The notes beneath the pieces are model-generated. The model did not search any database, had not been told where the DNA came from, and saw only the letters and a program-made list of their open reading frames with translations. A program made the position numbers and the translations under genes. From Candidatus Latescibacterota bacterium (GTDB lineage Bacteria; Krumholzibacteriota; Krumholzibacteriia; JACNKJ01), in contig JACKDC010000002.1 in NCBI GenBank assembly GCA_020633725.1, forward strand, positions 620,001 through 684,000: a stretch of DNA of 64,000 nt, read 5' to 3'. Positions 1-7,405 of the stretch are shown here, one piece after another (position 1 is the first letter of the stretch; each line of letters starts with the position of its first letter).

Positions 1-1326
1 TACTACGGCGCGCCCGGCTCGGGCTTCTTTTCCAGCGATCCCGTCTGGGAGCCCGCCGGCAGCTTCTACTGCTTCAGCGTGGCGCTCGGCGACGTGGACG
101 GCGACGGCGACCTCGACCTCGCCTGCACCAGCGGCGAGTCCTACGACCAGCACCCCGAGCGGCAGCGCGTGTTCCTGAACAACGGCGGCACCTTCTCGGC
201 GACGCCCGACTGGCAGAGCGACGACGTGGGCTACGCGCTGGACGTCACCTGGGCGGACATCGATCTCGACGGCGATCTCGACCTGATCTACAGCGGCGAG
301 ATCAGCCCGAATCGCGTCTACCTGAATCACCAGACCGAGGGCGGTGGACTGTCGACCACGGCCGACTGGACCAGCGCCGACGGCGCGAGCTACGGCAACA
401 CCTGCGCCCCCGGCGACTGGGATGGCGACGGCTACCTCGATCTCGCCGTGGCCGACAACAACCAGCTCGGCGGGGCCGGCCGCTTCAAGGTCTACGCCAA
501 CGCGCTGGGCACGCTGGCGGGCACGCCCGCCTGGACCAGCGCCACCGGCGGCTACGGCTCGAACGTGAGCTGGGTCGACCTCGACCTCGACGGCGACCCC
601 GATCTCTCCACCGGCCGCTGGTGGGGCGCAGTGACGCTCTACGAGAACGGCGGCGGCGGGCTGAGCGCGAACCCCGTGTGGACGAGCAGCACGAGCAGCG
701 TGATCGAGAACCTGTTCTGGGGCGACGTCGACAACGACGGCCTGCGCAGCGACGGCCTTACCCTGGCCACCGGCGACGGCGCGCGCACGATCGTGCAGCT
801 CGCCGCCGCGCCCATCCGCGACGTGCTGCAGGTCACCGTCGACGGCACGCCGCTGGCCCCGTCACAGTTCGTGCAGCACCGCGGCGGCGGCTGGGTGGCG
901 CTGGCCTCGCCGCCGGCGCCCGGCGCCGCGATCGCCGTGAGCTTCCGCTACTCGCAGGATCTCGACCTCGGCTGCACCAACTGGGACAGCACGAAGGGCA
1001 ACTACGTCTTCCTCAACACGGGCACGCTCGTGGCCGCGCCCGAGGACACGCCGCTCGGCTTCAGCCTCACGGCGCTGCCCAACCCGCTGCGTCTGCGGAC
1101 GGTCTTCCGCTACCGCGGCGAGGGAGCGTCCGCGGCGGCGCTGGACGTCTACGATCTGCAGGGACGGCGCGTGCGGCAGCTCCACGCGGGCGCGCTGGCC
1201 GGCGGCCTGCGCAGCTGGGAGTGGGACGCGAAGGACGGCGGCGGCCGCCGCGTTGCGGCGGGCGTCTACTTCGCGCGCTTCGTAGCCGACGGGCGCCAGG
1301 CGAGCGTGAAGCTGATCCTGCTCTAG
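1..1326 (+). CDS. VCBS/FG-GAP repeat secreted protein with FlgD-like C-terminal sorting domain (5' partial)
   Basis: The reading frame is open from base 1, so the N-terminus and any signal peptide lie outside the window. The visible 441 residues carry about five FG-GAP/VCBS-type repeats with Ca-binding-like cores such as GDVDGDGDLDLA, ADIDLDGDLDLIY, GDWDGDGYLDLAV and VDLDLDGDPDL, spaced 55-65 residues apart, as in a seven-bladed propeller. After the repeats comes a short beta-rich segment, then a C-terminal domain of roughly 80 residues (LTALPNPLRLRTVFRY, YDLQGRRVRQL, AGVYFARF, VKLILL). This matches the FlgD-like/T9SS-type A sorting domain found on many secreted proteins of FCB bacteria. The repeats suggest a surface or extracellular role, possibly carbohydrate or protein binding, but the actual ligand is unknown. 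The family call is firm; the function is not. Confidence 0.85.
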   Translation, partial: YYGAPGSGFFSSDPVWEPAGSFYCFSVALGDVDGDGDLDLACTSGESYDQHPERQRVFLNNGGTFSATPDWQSDDVGYALDVTWADIDLDGDLDLIYSGEISPNRVYLNHQTEGGGLSTTADWTSADGASYGNTCAPGDWDGDGYLDLAVADNNQLGGAGRFKVYANALGTLAGTPAWTSATGGYGSNVSWVDLDLDGDPDLSTGRWWGAVTLYENGGGGLSANPVWTSSTSSVIENLFWGDVDNDGLRSDGLTLATGDGARTIVQLAAAPIRDVLQVTVDGTPLAPSQFVQHRGGGWVALASPPAPGAAIAVSFRYSQDLDLGCTNWDSTKGNYVFLNTGTLVAAPEDTPLGFSLTALPNPLRLRTVFRYRGEGASAAALDVYDLQGRRVRQLHAGALAGGLRSWEWDAKDGGGRRVAAGVYFARFVADGRQASVKLILL

Positions 1327-1365
1327 TCGGGCTCGTCTCTCCACAGCACATTTCCGAGTCATTTG

Positions 1366-1383
1366 GTGGGAATTATTTCCCAC
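1366..1383. promoter_or_regulatory. 18-bp inverted repeat, candidate BlaI-type operator
   Basis: Perfect 7-bp arms GTGGGAA and TTCCCAC flank a 4-nt spacer (TTAT). The dyad ends 7 nt before the predicted -35 box of the repressor gene, a position suited to autoregulation. It is not the classic BlaI/MecI TACA/TGTA site, so assignment to this repressor rests on position only. Confidence 0.45.
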
Positions 1384-1390
1384 TTTTGCC

Positions 1391-1419
1391 TTGCACATCA
1401 CTTTTCCGCATGGTAAAAT
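1391..1419 (+). promoter_or_regulatory. Sigma-70-like promoter of the BlaI-M56 operon
   Basis: TTGCAC at 1391-1396 and TAAAAT at 1414-1419 are separated by exactly 17 bp. Transcription would start near 1426, leaving a 5' leader of about 46 nt before the ATG at 1472. Confidence 0.6.
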
Positions 1420-1471
1420 TTTCCCAGTTAGCAGGTGGGCGCTTAACTGTCCTGAAGGCAGGTGCTTGAAG

Positions 1472-1846
1472 ATGATCGGACTAAGTCGACGCGAGCGTCA
1501 GATCATGGATGTTTGCTTCATGCTCGGCCATGCGACCGCTGCAGAGATTCGAGACAACCTGCCGGAGCCAGTGAGCGAAGATTCGGTCCGTAAGCTGATC
1601 CGGATTCTCGAGCACAAGGGGCATCTTAGCCACAAGCGCGTGGGGCGAAGTCACGTCTACCGGCCTCGCATCAGTGCGGAAGACGCGGAAAGACAGGCGA
1701 TGCGCCATGTCCTGAAGACATTCTTCCGAGACTCCGCAAGCAAGGCAGTTTCGACCCTGCTTGACGTAGCCGACTCGGACCTGAATCCCCAGGAGATCGA
1801 CGAGATTCAGGCACGAATCGAGGAAGCTCGCAGGAGAGGGCGGTAG
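1472..1846 (+). CDS. BlaI/MecI/CopY-family transcriptional repressor
   Basis: A 124-residue winged-helix repressor of the Penicillinase_R family. The N-terminal half reads LSRRERQIMDVCFMLGHATA, then EIRDNLPEP, SVRKLIRILEHKGHLSHKR and HVYRP, which is the standard BlaI pattern (recognition helix, wing, then Y-x-P). The C-terminal half (LKTFFRDSASKAVSTLL) is the dimerisation region that the partner protease cleaves in classical BlaI systems. The frame is open further upstream, but ATG 1472 is preferred because it gives the family's usual N-terminus and lies downstream of a good promoter. It is followed after 2 nt by the M56 peptidase gene, the normal BlaI-BlaR1 partnership. The DNA here looks less GC-rich than the flanking genes. 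What it represses outside this operon cannot be told. Confidence 0.88.
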   Translation: MIGLSRRERQIMDVCFMLGHATAAEIRDNLPEPVSEDSVRKLIRILEHKGHLSHKRVGRSHVYRPRISAEDAERQAMRHVLKTFFRDSASKAVSTLLDVADSDLNPQEIDEIQARIEEARRRGR

Positions 1847-1848
1847 CC

Positions 1849-4491
1849 ATGGACGGGAGCTTGCTTCAATACATCCTGGGACTTGTTGTGGGGAGTACCG
1901 GCCTGCTCCTGATGCTCGCCGCGACGCCTGCAGTGATGCGGCGGGCATCAGCTGCGCAGCGGCACCAGGTCCTCCTCGGGGGCTTTCTCGTCCTTGCGGT
2001 TCTCCCCGCGGCGTCCTTCTGCCTGCCTAGTCTTGAGGTGCGGTTGCCTGATTTCAGGAAGGAAGTCGAAGCGCCGTCACGGCCCGAAGCTAGTGTACCG
2101 GCAGAGCCGCAGGTGGATCTGCCCAGGCTATCAAGCTCGGATGCTCACCGCCCCGTGCCGACGGCGGCTATCAAGGCACATCGGCGATTCCTATCGCCGT
2201 CAATCATCACCTGGTTGGCGTTTGGTACCTGGCTGCTGGGACTCGTGGTCGTTCTTGCTGTCCAGTTGGTCCGGTGGCTGGGGATCGGCGTGGTGGCGGC
2301 GATGGCAACGGTCTGGGAAGACGAGACACCGGAGGACCAGAACGCGGAGCCGCTGTCTGCTCGAGCTCTGGCAGTTGAGTTGTCTGCAGAGCTGGGGTTT
2401 CGCAGACCGATAGTCCTTCTGCGGAGCGAATTGGCGGGTGTGGCGATGGCCTGGGGATTAAGGCATCCCTGCGTGATCCTTCCAACGGAATCCACCACAT
2501 GGCCATCTGCCAAGCTCGAAGCGATTCTTCGGCATGAGCTCTGGCACATCCGCCGCCTGGACAACTGGGTGCACTTCCTGGCGATCTGGAGTTGTGCCCT
2601 CTACTGGTTCAATCCACTCGTATGGATCGCATTTCGGCAGCTCCTCTTCGAGCGCGAAGTGGCCTGTGATGACCATGTGCTGAACTCCGGAGTCAAGTCC
2701 TCAACATACGCTGACTGCCTAATGGAGGTAGCAATGAAGCTGGGAACACCGAGTCACAAAAGCATCATGCCCGTGGGGATGGCGCATGCGTCTAACCTGA
2801 AGGCGCGGCTCCTGAGGACGCTCGCCGAAGGACAGAACCGCCGACCAAGTTCGAAGCTCTTCGCGGCATCCTGCTTTCTTGCGCTCCTAGTCCTGACGGC
2901 CCCGCTATCTACGATCCGGATTCTGGGTGGTGTGGATCCAGTCATCGCTGCACGAGCAGCTGTGGGTGATAGGTTGAATGGCACACCGGACCTCGTCTTC
3001 AATGGTGGTGGCTCGCATGTCGTAGTTCCTGACAGCGATGAGTTTGACTTCGCAGGAGACTTCACAATCGAAGCCCGCGTGAAGGTCGCAAATCTCAGTC
3101 AGCAGGGTCAGAACCGTCTCCTGATCTCCAAGCACCTATCCCACGCTCAGGGTGGTGAGTGGTCAATGACCATACTCGGACCGCCCAACCCCGTGGGTGA
3201 GGTTCGCTTTTCAGTGTGGGACGGCACGAACGGCTATGTAGCGTCGAGTTCACCAGGTGCAATTGGGGCGGATTCGGAGCACTGCGAAGGTTGGCAGGTG
3301 ATCGCGTTCTCCTACGACCGCGATACTGCCTCTTGGTGGATGTTCGTCGACGGCCAAGTGGTTGGGAGCGGAACAGGTGTACTCAATATCGGACAGACGG
3401 ATCGCGAGTTGTGGATTGGCTGGGAGATCGGGGAGCCGAGCCACAACTTCAATGGGTGGATTCGGGCGGTGAGAATCTCAGATTCCGCGCGATACACCTC
3501 CGCCTACAATGCCGCCAGTCCCTGGACGAGTGACGCGCACACGGTCGCCCACTGGGACTTTCGGGAGGGCGCGGGATCCGTCCTGCATGATGTCAGCGGC
3601 AATGGTCACGATGGGGCGATCTACGGTGCGGAGTGGGATACCTGCCTTGGGAACATCATAGAAGTCGAGCCCGGCACCCCACTCCAGCCAGTAATCGATG
3701 CCGCTCCTGACGGGGCCGAGATTGTGCTCTTGGCGGGAGAGCACGAAGGGCCCGCTGTCTTCGCGGGGCGGACTCTCAGCCTACGGGGCGTTGGGGTTGA
3801 GCAAACGGCGTTGAATGCACGCGATGAAGTCGACGACTATGCCATTCTGGTGACGGATGGCGGACACGTTCAGCTGTCTGACTTGACGCTTGGCAACTGC
3901 TGGAACAGCGCGCCAGGCGAGTATTACTACCCGGCCGCCCTCACAGTCGACGAAGGGATTGCCGATGTCCAACACTGTCTTCTTCAGAACAACCTCAACG
4001 CAATCGCTGCATGGCGTGATGGCTCGTTGGTGAACGTGTCGGAGTCGACGTTCTTGACCGATGTTGCGGTGGCAGCGATTACGCGTGAAGCGACAGCCGG
4101 CACAACCGTCGCACTCACGAAGTGCACGGTGAAGGGTGAGCGGACTGACGCGGACCACGGCTTGATCAAAATGTGGGGAGGTGCGTTCGAGGTTAACCAG
4201 TGCATCCTTGATATGCCACTAGGTCGCGCGGTCGAGTGGCACTCGGGCATCTTGACCGGGAGCTGCAACATCGTCCATGCGGCCATTCAGACCAATGGTC
4301 CGGACTTCCCCGGAGATCCCTTGAACGTCGATCCGCTGTTCTGCTCGCTCGAAGGCTGGGCGTACCTGGTGATGCCGCAGTCCCCTGCGATCCCCGGAAA
4401 CAACGACTGTGGCGTGGCTATCGGCTCTGGGGGGTCCTGCGCAACCGGAGTCGAATCGACCAGTTGGAGCAGAGTGAAGTCGCTCTACTAG
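1849..4491 (+). CDS. M56 (BlaR1-like) membrane metallopeptidase fused to LamG and beta-helix domains
   Basis: This 880-residue protein begins with the M56 peptidase core: about four or five membrane segments (near residues 5-30, 40-60, 120-150, 240-260 and 330-350), the zinc motif HELWHIRRLDN near residue 226, and the downstream glutamate ligand in FEREVACDD. In BlaR1 the extracellular part would be a penicillin-binding sensor. Here it is a LamG/concanavalin-A-like domain (about 376-597, starting LVFNGGGSHVVVPDSDEFDF) followed by a right-handed parallel beta-helix (about 603-845, starting EPGTPLQPVIDAAPDGAEI). Both are typical carbohydrate-binding folds, so an extracellular polysaccharide or cell-wall signal is a reasonable guess. 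It starts 2 nt after the repressor stop, with a GGAGAGGG ribosome site inside that gene. The protein ends TSWSRVKSLY and has no FlgD-like domain. The peptidase assignment is firm; the sensed ligand is unknown. Confidence 0.85.
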   Translation: MDGSLLQYILGLVVGSTGLLLMLAATPAVMRRASAAQRHQVLLGGFLVLAVLPAASFCLPSLEVRLPDFRKEVEAPSRPEASVPAEPQVDLPRLSSSDAHRPVPTAAIKAHRRFLSPSIITWLAFGTWLLGLVVVLAVQLVRWLGIGVVAAMATVWEDETPEDQNAEPLSARALAVELSAELGFRRPIVLLRSELAGVAMAWGLRHPCVILPTESTTWPSAKLEAILRHELWHIRRLDNWVHFLAIWSCALYWFNPLVWIAFRQLLFEREVACDDHVLNSGVKSSTYADCLMEVAMKLGTPSHKSIMPVGMAHASNLKARLLRTLAEGQNRRPSSKLFAASCFLALLVLTAPLSTIRILGGVDPVIAARAAVGDRLNGTPDLVFNGGGSHVVVPDSDEFDFAGDFTIEARVKVANLSQQGQNRLLISKHLSHAQGGEWSMTILGPPNPVGEVRFSVWDGTNGYVASSSPGAIGADSEHCEGWQVIAFSYDRDTASWWMFVDGQVVGSGTGVLNIGQTDRELWIGWEIGEPSHNFNGWIRAVRISDSARYTSAYNAASPWTSDAHTVAHWDFREGAGSVLHDVSGNGHDGAIYGAEWDTCLGNIIEVEPGTPLQPVIDAAPDGAEIVLLAGEHEGPAVFAGRTLSLRGVGVEQTALNARDEVDDYAILVTDGGHVQLSDLTLGNCWNSAPGEYYYPAALTVDEGIADVQHCLLQNNLNAIAAWRDGSLVNVSESTFLTDVAVAAITREATAGTTVALTKCTVKGERTDADHGLIKMWGGAFEVNQCILDMPLGRAVEWHSGILTGSCNIVHAAIQTNGPDFPGDPLNVDPLFCSLEGWAYLVMPQSPAIPGNNDCGVAIGSGGSCATGVESTSWSRVKSLY

Positions 4492-4520
4492 CCTGTACGT
4501 GTGCCGGCTGGACTCAGCCG

Positions 4521-4838
4521 TCAGCGATCCCGCTCGTCCAGCGTGTAGAGGAACCAGCGCTTGCCGCCGCGGACGTCGCGGCGGCGGCGCTGGAAGTAGA
4601 GCACCGCCGTCGCGCCGCAGACGGTCCGCACGCGAAACCAGTGCCGCCGCAGGTAGCGCTCGGCTTCGAAGCTGGTCGGAGTGAGGTCCTTCCAGCGCTC
4701 CAGTTCCTCGGCCACCTCGAAGTCCCGGCCGCGCCAGCGCCAGCGCGTCGGCAGCGACGGCTCGCCGCCAGCCATGGCCTCCGGCGTGAAGGTGCCCGCG
4801 TCGGGCGTGATGGCCTCGCTGACGAATCGCTCGGCCAT
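4521..4838 (-). CDS. Small DUF6504-like protein
   Basis: A soluble 105-residue protein with no signal peptide. The central pattern WRWRGRDFEVAEELERWKD, RHWFRVRT, AVLYFQRRRR and WFLYTLDE resembles the small DUF6504 proteins, in which a W-x-G-R-x-Y/F-x-V strand pair is followed by R and Y/F-rich strands. No enzymatic residues stand out. The ATG lies 4 nt after the stop codon of the upstream beta-helix gene and I see no ribosome site of its own, so it is probably translated by re-initiation. Its function is unknown, and the family match is from memory of the pattern only. Confidence 0.55.
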   Translation of the reverse strand: MAERFVSEAITPDAGTFTPEAMAGGEPSLPTRWRWRGRDFEVAEELERWKDLTPTSFEAERYLRRHWFRVRTVCGATAVLYFQRRRRDVRGGKRWFLYTLDERDR

Positions 4839-4842
4839 GGCC

Positions 4843-6207
4843 CTATTTCAGCAGCGTCAGCTTGCGGCTCGCTGTTCCCTCGGGGAAAGCCAGACGCGCC
4901 AGGTAGACGCCGCTGGGCAGGCTGCGGCCCGTGGCGTCGCGGCCGTCCCAGCGCACGCTCTGCTCTCCCGCGGGACGCTGCACGTTGGCCAGCAAGATGA
5001 TGAGTCGCCGCCCGGCGAGATCGTGGATCGTCAGCGTCACGGCGGCCGGCCGGGCGAGGCTGAAGACGATCGCGGTCGCGGGGTTGAACGGGTTGGGCCG
5101 GTTGGGCAGCAGCGCGGCCGCCGGGGCGGGGGCGTCGCCCACCGCGGTCGGGGCTTCGCAGCCCAGGCCGTGCGCGCCCATCAGCAGACCGCAGTCGTTG
5201 TTCTCGGGCAGGCAGGGGGAGTCCTCGGCGAGGCCGACATTGGGAAGATCGTAGGCATAGAGGTCGCAGAAGAGCGGGTTCCCGGAGATGTTCCCGTTCA
5301 CGCCGGTCTGGTCGTCCAGATCGCCGCCGTAGTTGCCGCTCGAATAGCCGTAGATGTTCGAGCAGGACACCGTGATCGTGGTCGGATGATTGAGATCGGG
5401 GTAGCTGTGCAGGCCGGTGCCCTCGCCGAGCGCGACGACGCACTGCTCCAGCAGCGCCGAAGAGCCGTAGCAGCCCCAGAGGCCGCCCCCCTCGTAGGCG
5501 TCGTTGGCGGCGAGCGTGCAGCGGCGGAGCGTCGGGGACGCGTTGCCGTTCAGCATCACCGCGCCTCCCCAGAACTGGGCGTCGTTGAAGACGAAGGTGC
5601 AGTCCTCGATCAGCGGGTCGCAGTTCGAGAGGGCGAGCCCTCCGCCGTCGAGGGCGGCGTTCCACTCGAAGGCGCAGTCGCGCAGGGTCAGCGTGCCGCC
5701 GTCGGCTCGAAGCGCGCCGCCGCTGCCCTCCGCCTGGCAGATGGTGAAGAGCACGTTCTCGAGCAGCGCGTCGCAGTTGTCGAGCGCGATGCCACCGCCA
5801 ACGGTGTCCGAGACGCCGCCCCAGATCCAGCAGTCGCGGATCTCCACGCTGCTGTCCGCGAAGTCCATGGCCCCGCCGGGCTGCGCACCCGAGTGGGCAT
5901 CGACGACGAACATGTTCTCCACACGGGTGCCGGGGGCGAGCCCCGATCCCGACAGGAAGCGCCCCTGACCCTGGGCGAAGATCGTGACGCAGCCGACGCC
6001 GGAGCCCGGGGCGCCGAGGGTGACCCCCGAGGGCATCACGAGATCGTGCTCGTAGTACTCGCCGCAGGCGACTTCGACGCTGTCGCCCGGCAGCGCGGCG
6101 GCGAGTCCGGCGGCGATGGTGGGTTGGTCGGCGGGAACGTGAATCGTGGCGGCGGCGGCGCTGATCGGCAACGCCAGGATCAGGCAGAGCGCGGGCAGAG
6201 CGCGCAT
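4843..6207 (-). CDS. Secreted right-handed beta-helix protein with FlgD-like sorting domain
   Basis: A 454-residue protein. The signal peptide (MRALPALCLILALPISAAAA) is followed by IHVPADQPTIAAGLAAALPG, the standard entry into a Pmp-like or pectate-lyase-like parallel beta-helix. The helix continues in turns such as GGIALDNCDALLENVLF, GGLALSNCDPLIEDCTF and GGAVMLNGNASPTLRRC, up to about residue 345. The C-terminal FlgD-like domain begins LLPNRPNPFNPATAIVFSL and ends SRKLTLLK. ATG 6207 is chosen over upstream in-frame codons because it starts the signal peptide and is preceded by GGGGAGGATCCC; longer versions run antisense through tyrA. It probably binds or cleaves polysaccharide on the cell surface, but no catalytic residues can be named. 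Confidence 0.85.
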   Translation of the reverse strand: MRALPALCLILALPISAAAATIHVPADQPTIAAGLAAALPGDSVEVACGEYYEHDLVMPSGVTLGAPGSGVGCVTIFAQGQGRFLSGSGLAPGTRVENMFVVDAHSGAQPGGAMDFADSSVEIRDCWIWGGVSDTVGGGIALDNCDALLENVLFTICQAEGSGGALRADGGTLTLRDCAFEWNAALDGGGLALSNCDPLIEDCTFVFNDAQFWGGAVMLNGNASPTLRRCTLAANDAYEGGGLWGCYGSSALLEQCVVALGEGTGLHSYPDLNHPTTITVSCSNIYGYSSGNYGGDLDDQTGVNGNISGNPLFCDLYAYDLPNVGLAEDSPCLPENNDCGLLMGAHGLGCEAPTAVGDAPAPAAALLPNRPNPFNPATAIVFSLARPAAVTLTIHDLAGRRLIILLANVQRPAGEQSVRWDGRDATGRSLPSGVYLARLAFPEGTASRKLTLLK

Positions 6208-6273
6208 GGGATCCTCCCCGAGGCTGGCCGGCGCCGGGGGGCTGGGCAGGCAAGGGCGTCGGCGTGCGCTGCG

Positions 6274-6302
6274 AGTATAGCCTGCTTGCGGCAGGCTGTC
6301 GA
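6274..6302 (-). promoter_or_regulatory. Candidate promoter of the beta-helix gene, overlapped by a hairpin
   Basis: On the minus strand TCGACA (6302-6297) and TATACT (6279-6274) are 17 bp apart, with the start codon 67 nt downstream. The spacer is occupied by the inverted repeat at 6279-6297. Confidence 0.45.
6279..6297 (-). terminator. Hairpin after tyrA, inside the next promoter
   Basis: AGCCTGC and GCAGGCT form 7-bp arms around a 5-nt loop, 13 nt after the tyrA stop on the minus strand. No T-run follows, so termination is only possible. The repeat fills the spacer of the downstream gene's promoter and could instead be an operator. Confidence 0.4.
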
Positions 6303-6310
6303 ACTCCCGC

Positions 6311-7405
6311 TCAGCCGCCGAGGAAATAGTTGCGCCCGTCGTCCATGATGCGGCGGAAGGTCTCGCGATCGCCCGCGGCCACGGCGCCGAGGATCTCGTC
6401 GAGCGCGGCATGCAGCTGTCCCGCCAGCGCCGGCGTGGTGGCGTTGAGCTGCTGGATCTCAAAATAGAGATCGGGGTTCTCGCGGAGGACGTCCCGCGCC
6501 GTGGCATTCTGCTTGCCGAAGGTGGTGGAGGCCACCTCGCCGAGCCGGCGGTAGTCCAGCCCGCTGGCGCCGAGTACGCGACCGTAGAGGATGTTCACCA
6601 GGTGCGCGAGACCGAGCACGTAGCCCATGTGGCGGTCGTGCTCGTCGAGAGGGACGTCCACGAGCTGCGCGCCCACGCCCACGAAGAGCTGCTTCGCCTC
6701 GGCCAGCGCGCCGGGGGCGCCACAGTCGCAGAACAGCACGTTGCGGCCGATGAGATGCGCCACGTCCGGCCCGAACATGGGGTGGAGACTCGCCACGCGC
6801 AGGCCGCGGGTGGCCGCGTTGCGAAGCGGCTCCACCAGCGGCGACTTGAGCGACGCGATGTCCAGCACCAGTCCCGTGTGAAGGGCGGGGTCGAGCTGCT
6901 CGAGAAGGCCGGGAATGCTGCTGATCGGCGTGGCGAGGACGAGCAGCCCGGCGCCCGCCGCCTCGTCGAGGGAGGCGATGGCCTCGAGATCGTCGTCGGC
7001 GGGGCCGGACGCCGGGTCGAGCACGCGCACCCGGTGACCGCCGGCGCGCAGGTAGGCGCAGAGCCAGCGGCCCATCTTGCCGCGACCGCCCACCACCACG
7101 GCCTCGCCCTGCTCGCCGCCGGCGGGGCGATCCACCAGGCCCGACTGCAGCTTGACCGCGTGGTCGATGAGCAGGCCGGCCAGGGCGTCGCCCAGCTCGG
7201 GGTCCACCCCGCGGGCCGCGCAGCCCGCGCGCAGGCGCTCGAGCACCTGCGCCTCCACGGGAAAGTTGCGCACGGGCAGGCCGCGGGCGCTCTTGATGCG
7301 GCCGAGCTCGGCGGCGGCGTCGAGGCGGCGGGCCACGGCGGCGAGGACCTCCTCGTCGCAGCGGGCGATCTCGGCGCGCAGGGCGTCCAGGCGGGGGTCC
7401 GTCAT
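6311..7405 (-). CDS. tyrA: Bifunctional chorismate mutase / prephenate dehydrogenase
   Basis: This 364-residue protein has the enterobacterial T-protein architecture: an AroQ-type chorismate mutase (about residues 1-90: LDALRAEIARCDEEVLAAVA, then RIKSARGLPV) joined to a prephenate dehydrogenase. The dehydrogenase has the NAD-binding stretch VVVGGRGKMGRWL, the active-site region SLHPMFGPD and the LGLAHLVNILYGR helix. It converts chorismate to prephenate and then to 4-hydroxyphenylpyruvate on the way to tyrosine. No ACT domain is visible. Its ATG overlaps the stop of the DUF3307-like gene (ATGA), so it sits third in an operon with satD, an unexpected partner. Length fits the family (E. coli 373). 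Confidence 0.93.
   Translation of the reverse strand: MTDPRLDALRAEIARCDEEVLAAVARRLDAAAELGRIKSARGLPVRNFPVEAQVLERLRAGCAARGVDPELGDALAGLLIDHAVKLQSGLVDRPAGGEQGEAVVVGGRGKMGRWLCAYLRAGGHRVRVLDPASGPADDDLEAIASLDEAAGAGLLVLATPISSIPGLLEQLDPALHTGLVLDIASLKSPLVEPLRNAATRGLRVASLHPMFGPDVAHLIGRNVLFCDCGAPGALAEAKQLFVGVGAQLVDVPLDEHDRHMGYVLGLAHLVNILYGRVLGASGLDYRRLGEVASTTFGKQNATARDVLRENPDLYFEIQQLNATTPALAGQLHAALDEILGAVAAGDRETFRRIMDDGRNYFLGG

Noticed and set aside
6208..6507. An N-terminal extension of 100 codons for the beta-helix protein
   Set aside because: The extension runs antisense-frame through the coding region of tyrA; a signal peptide and ribosome site support ATG 6207.
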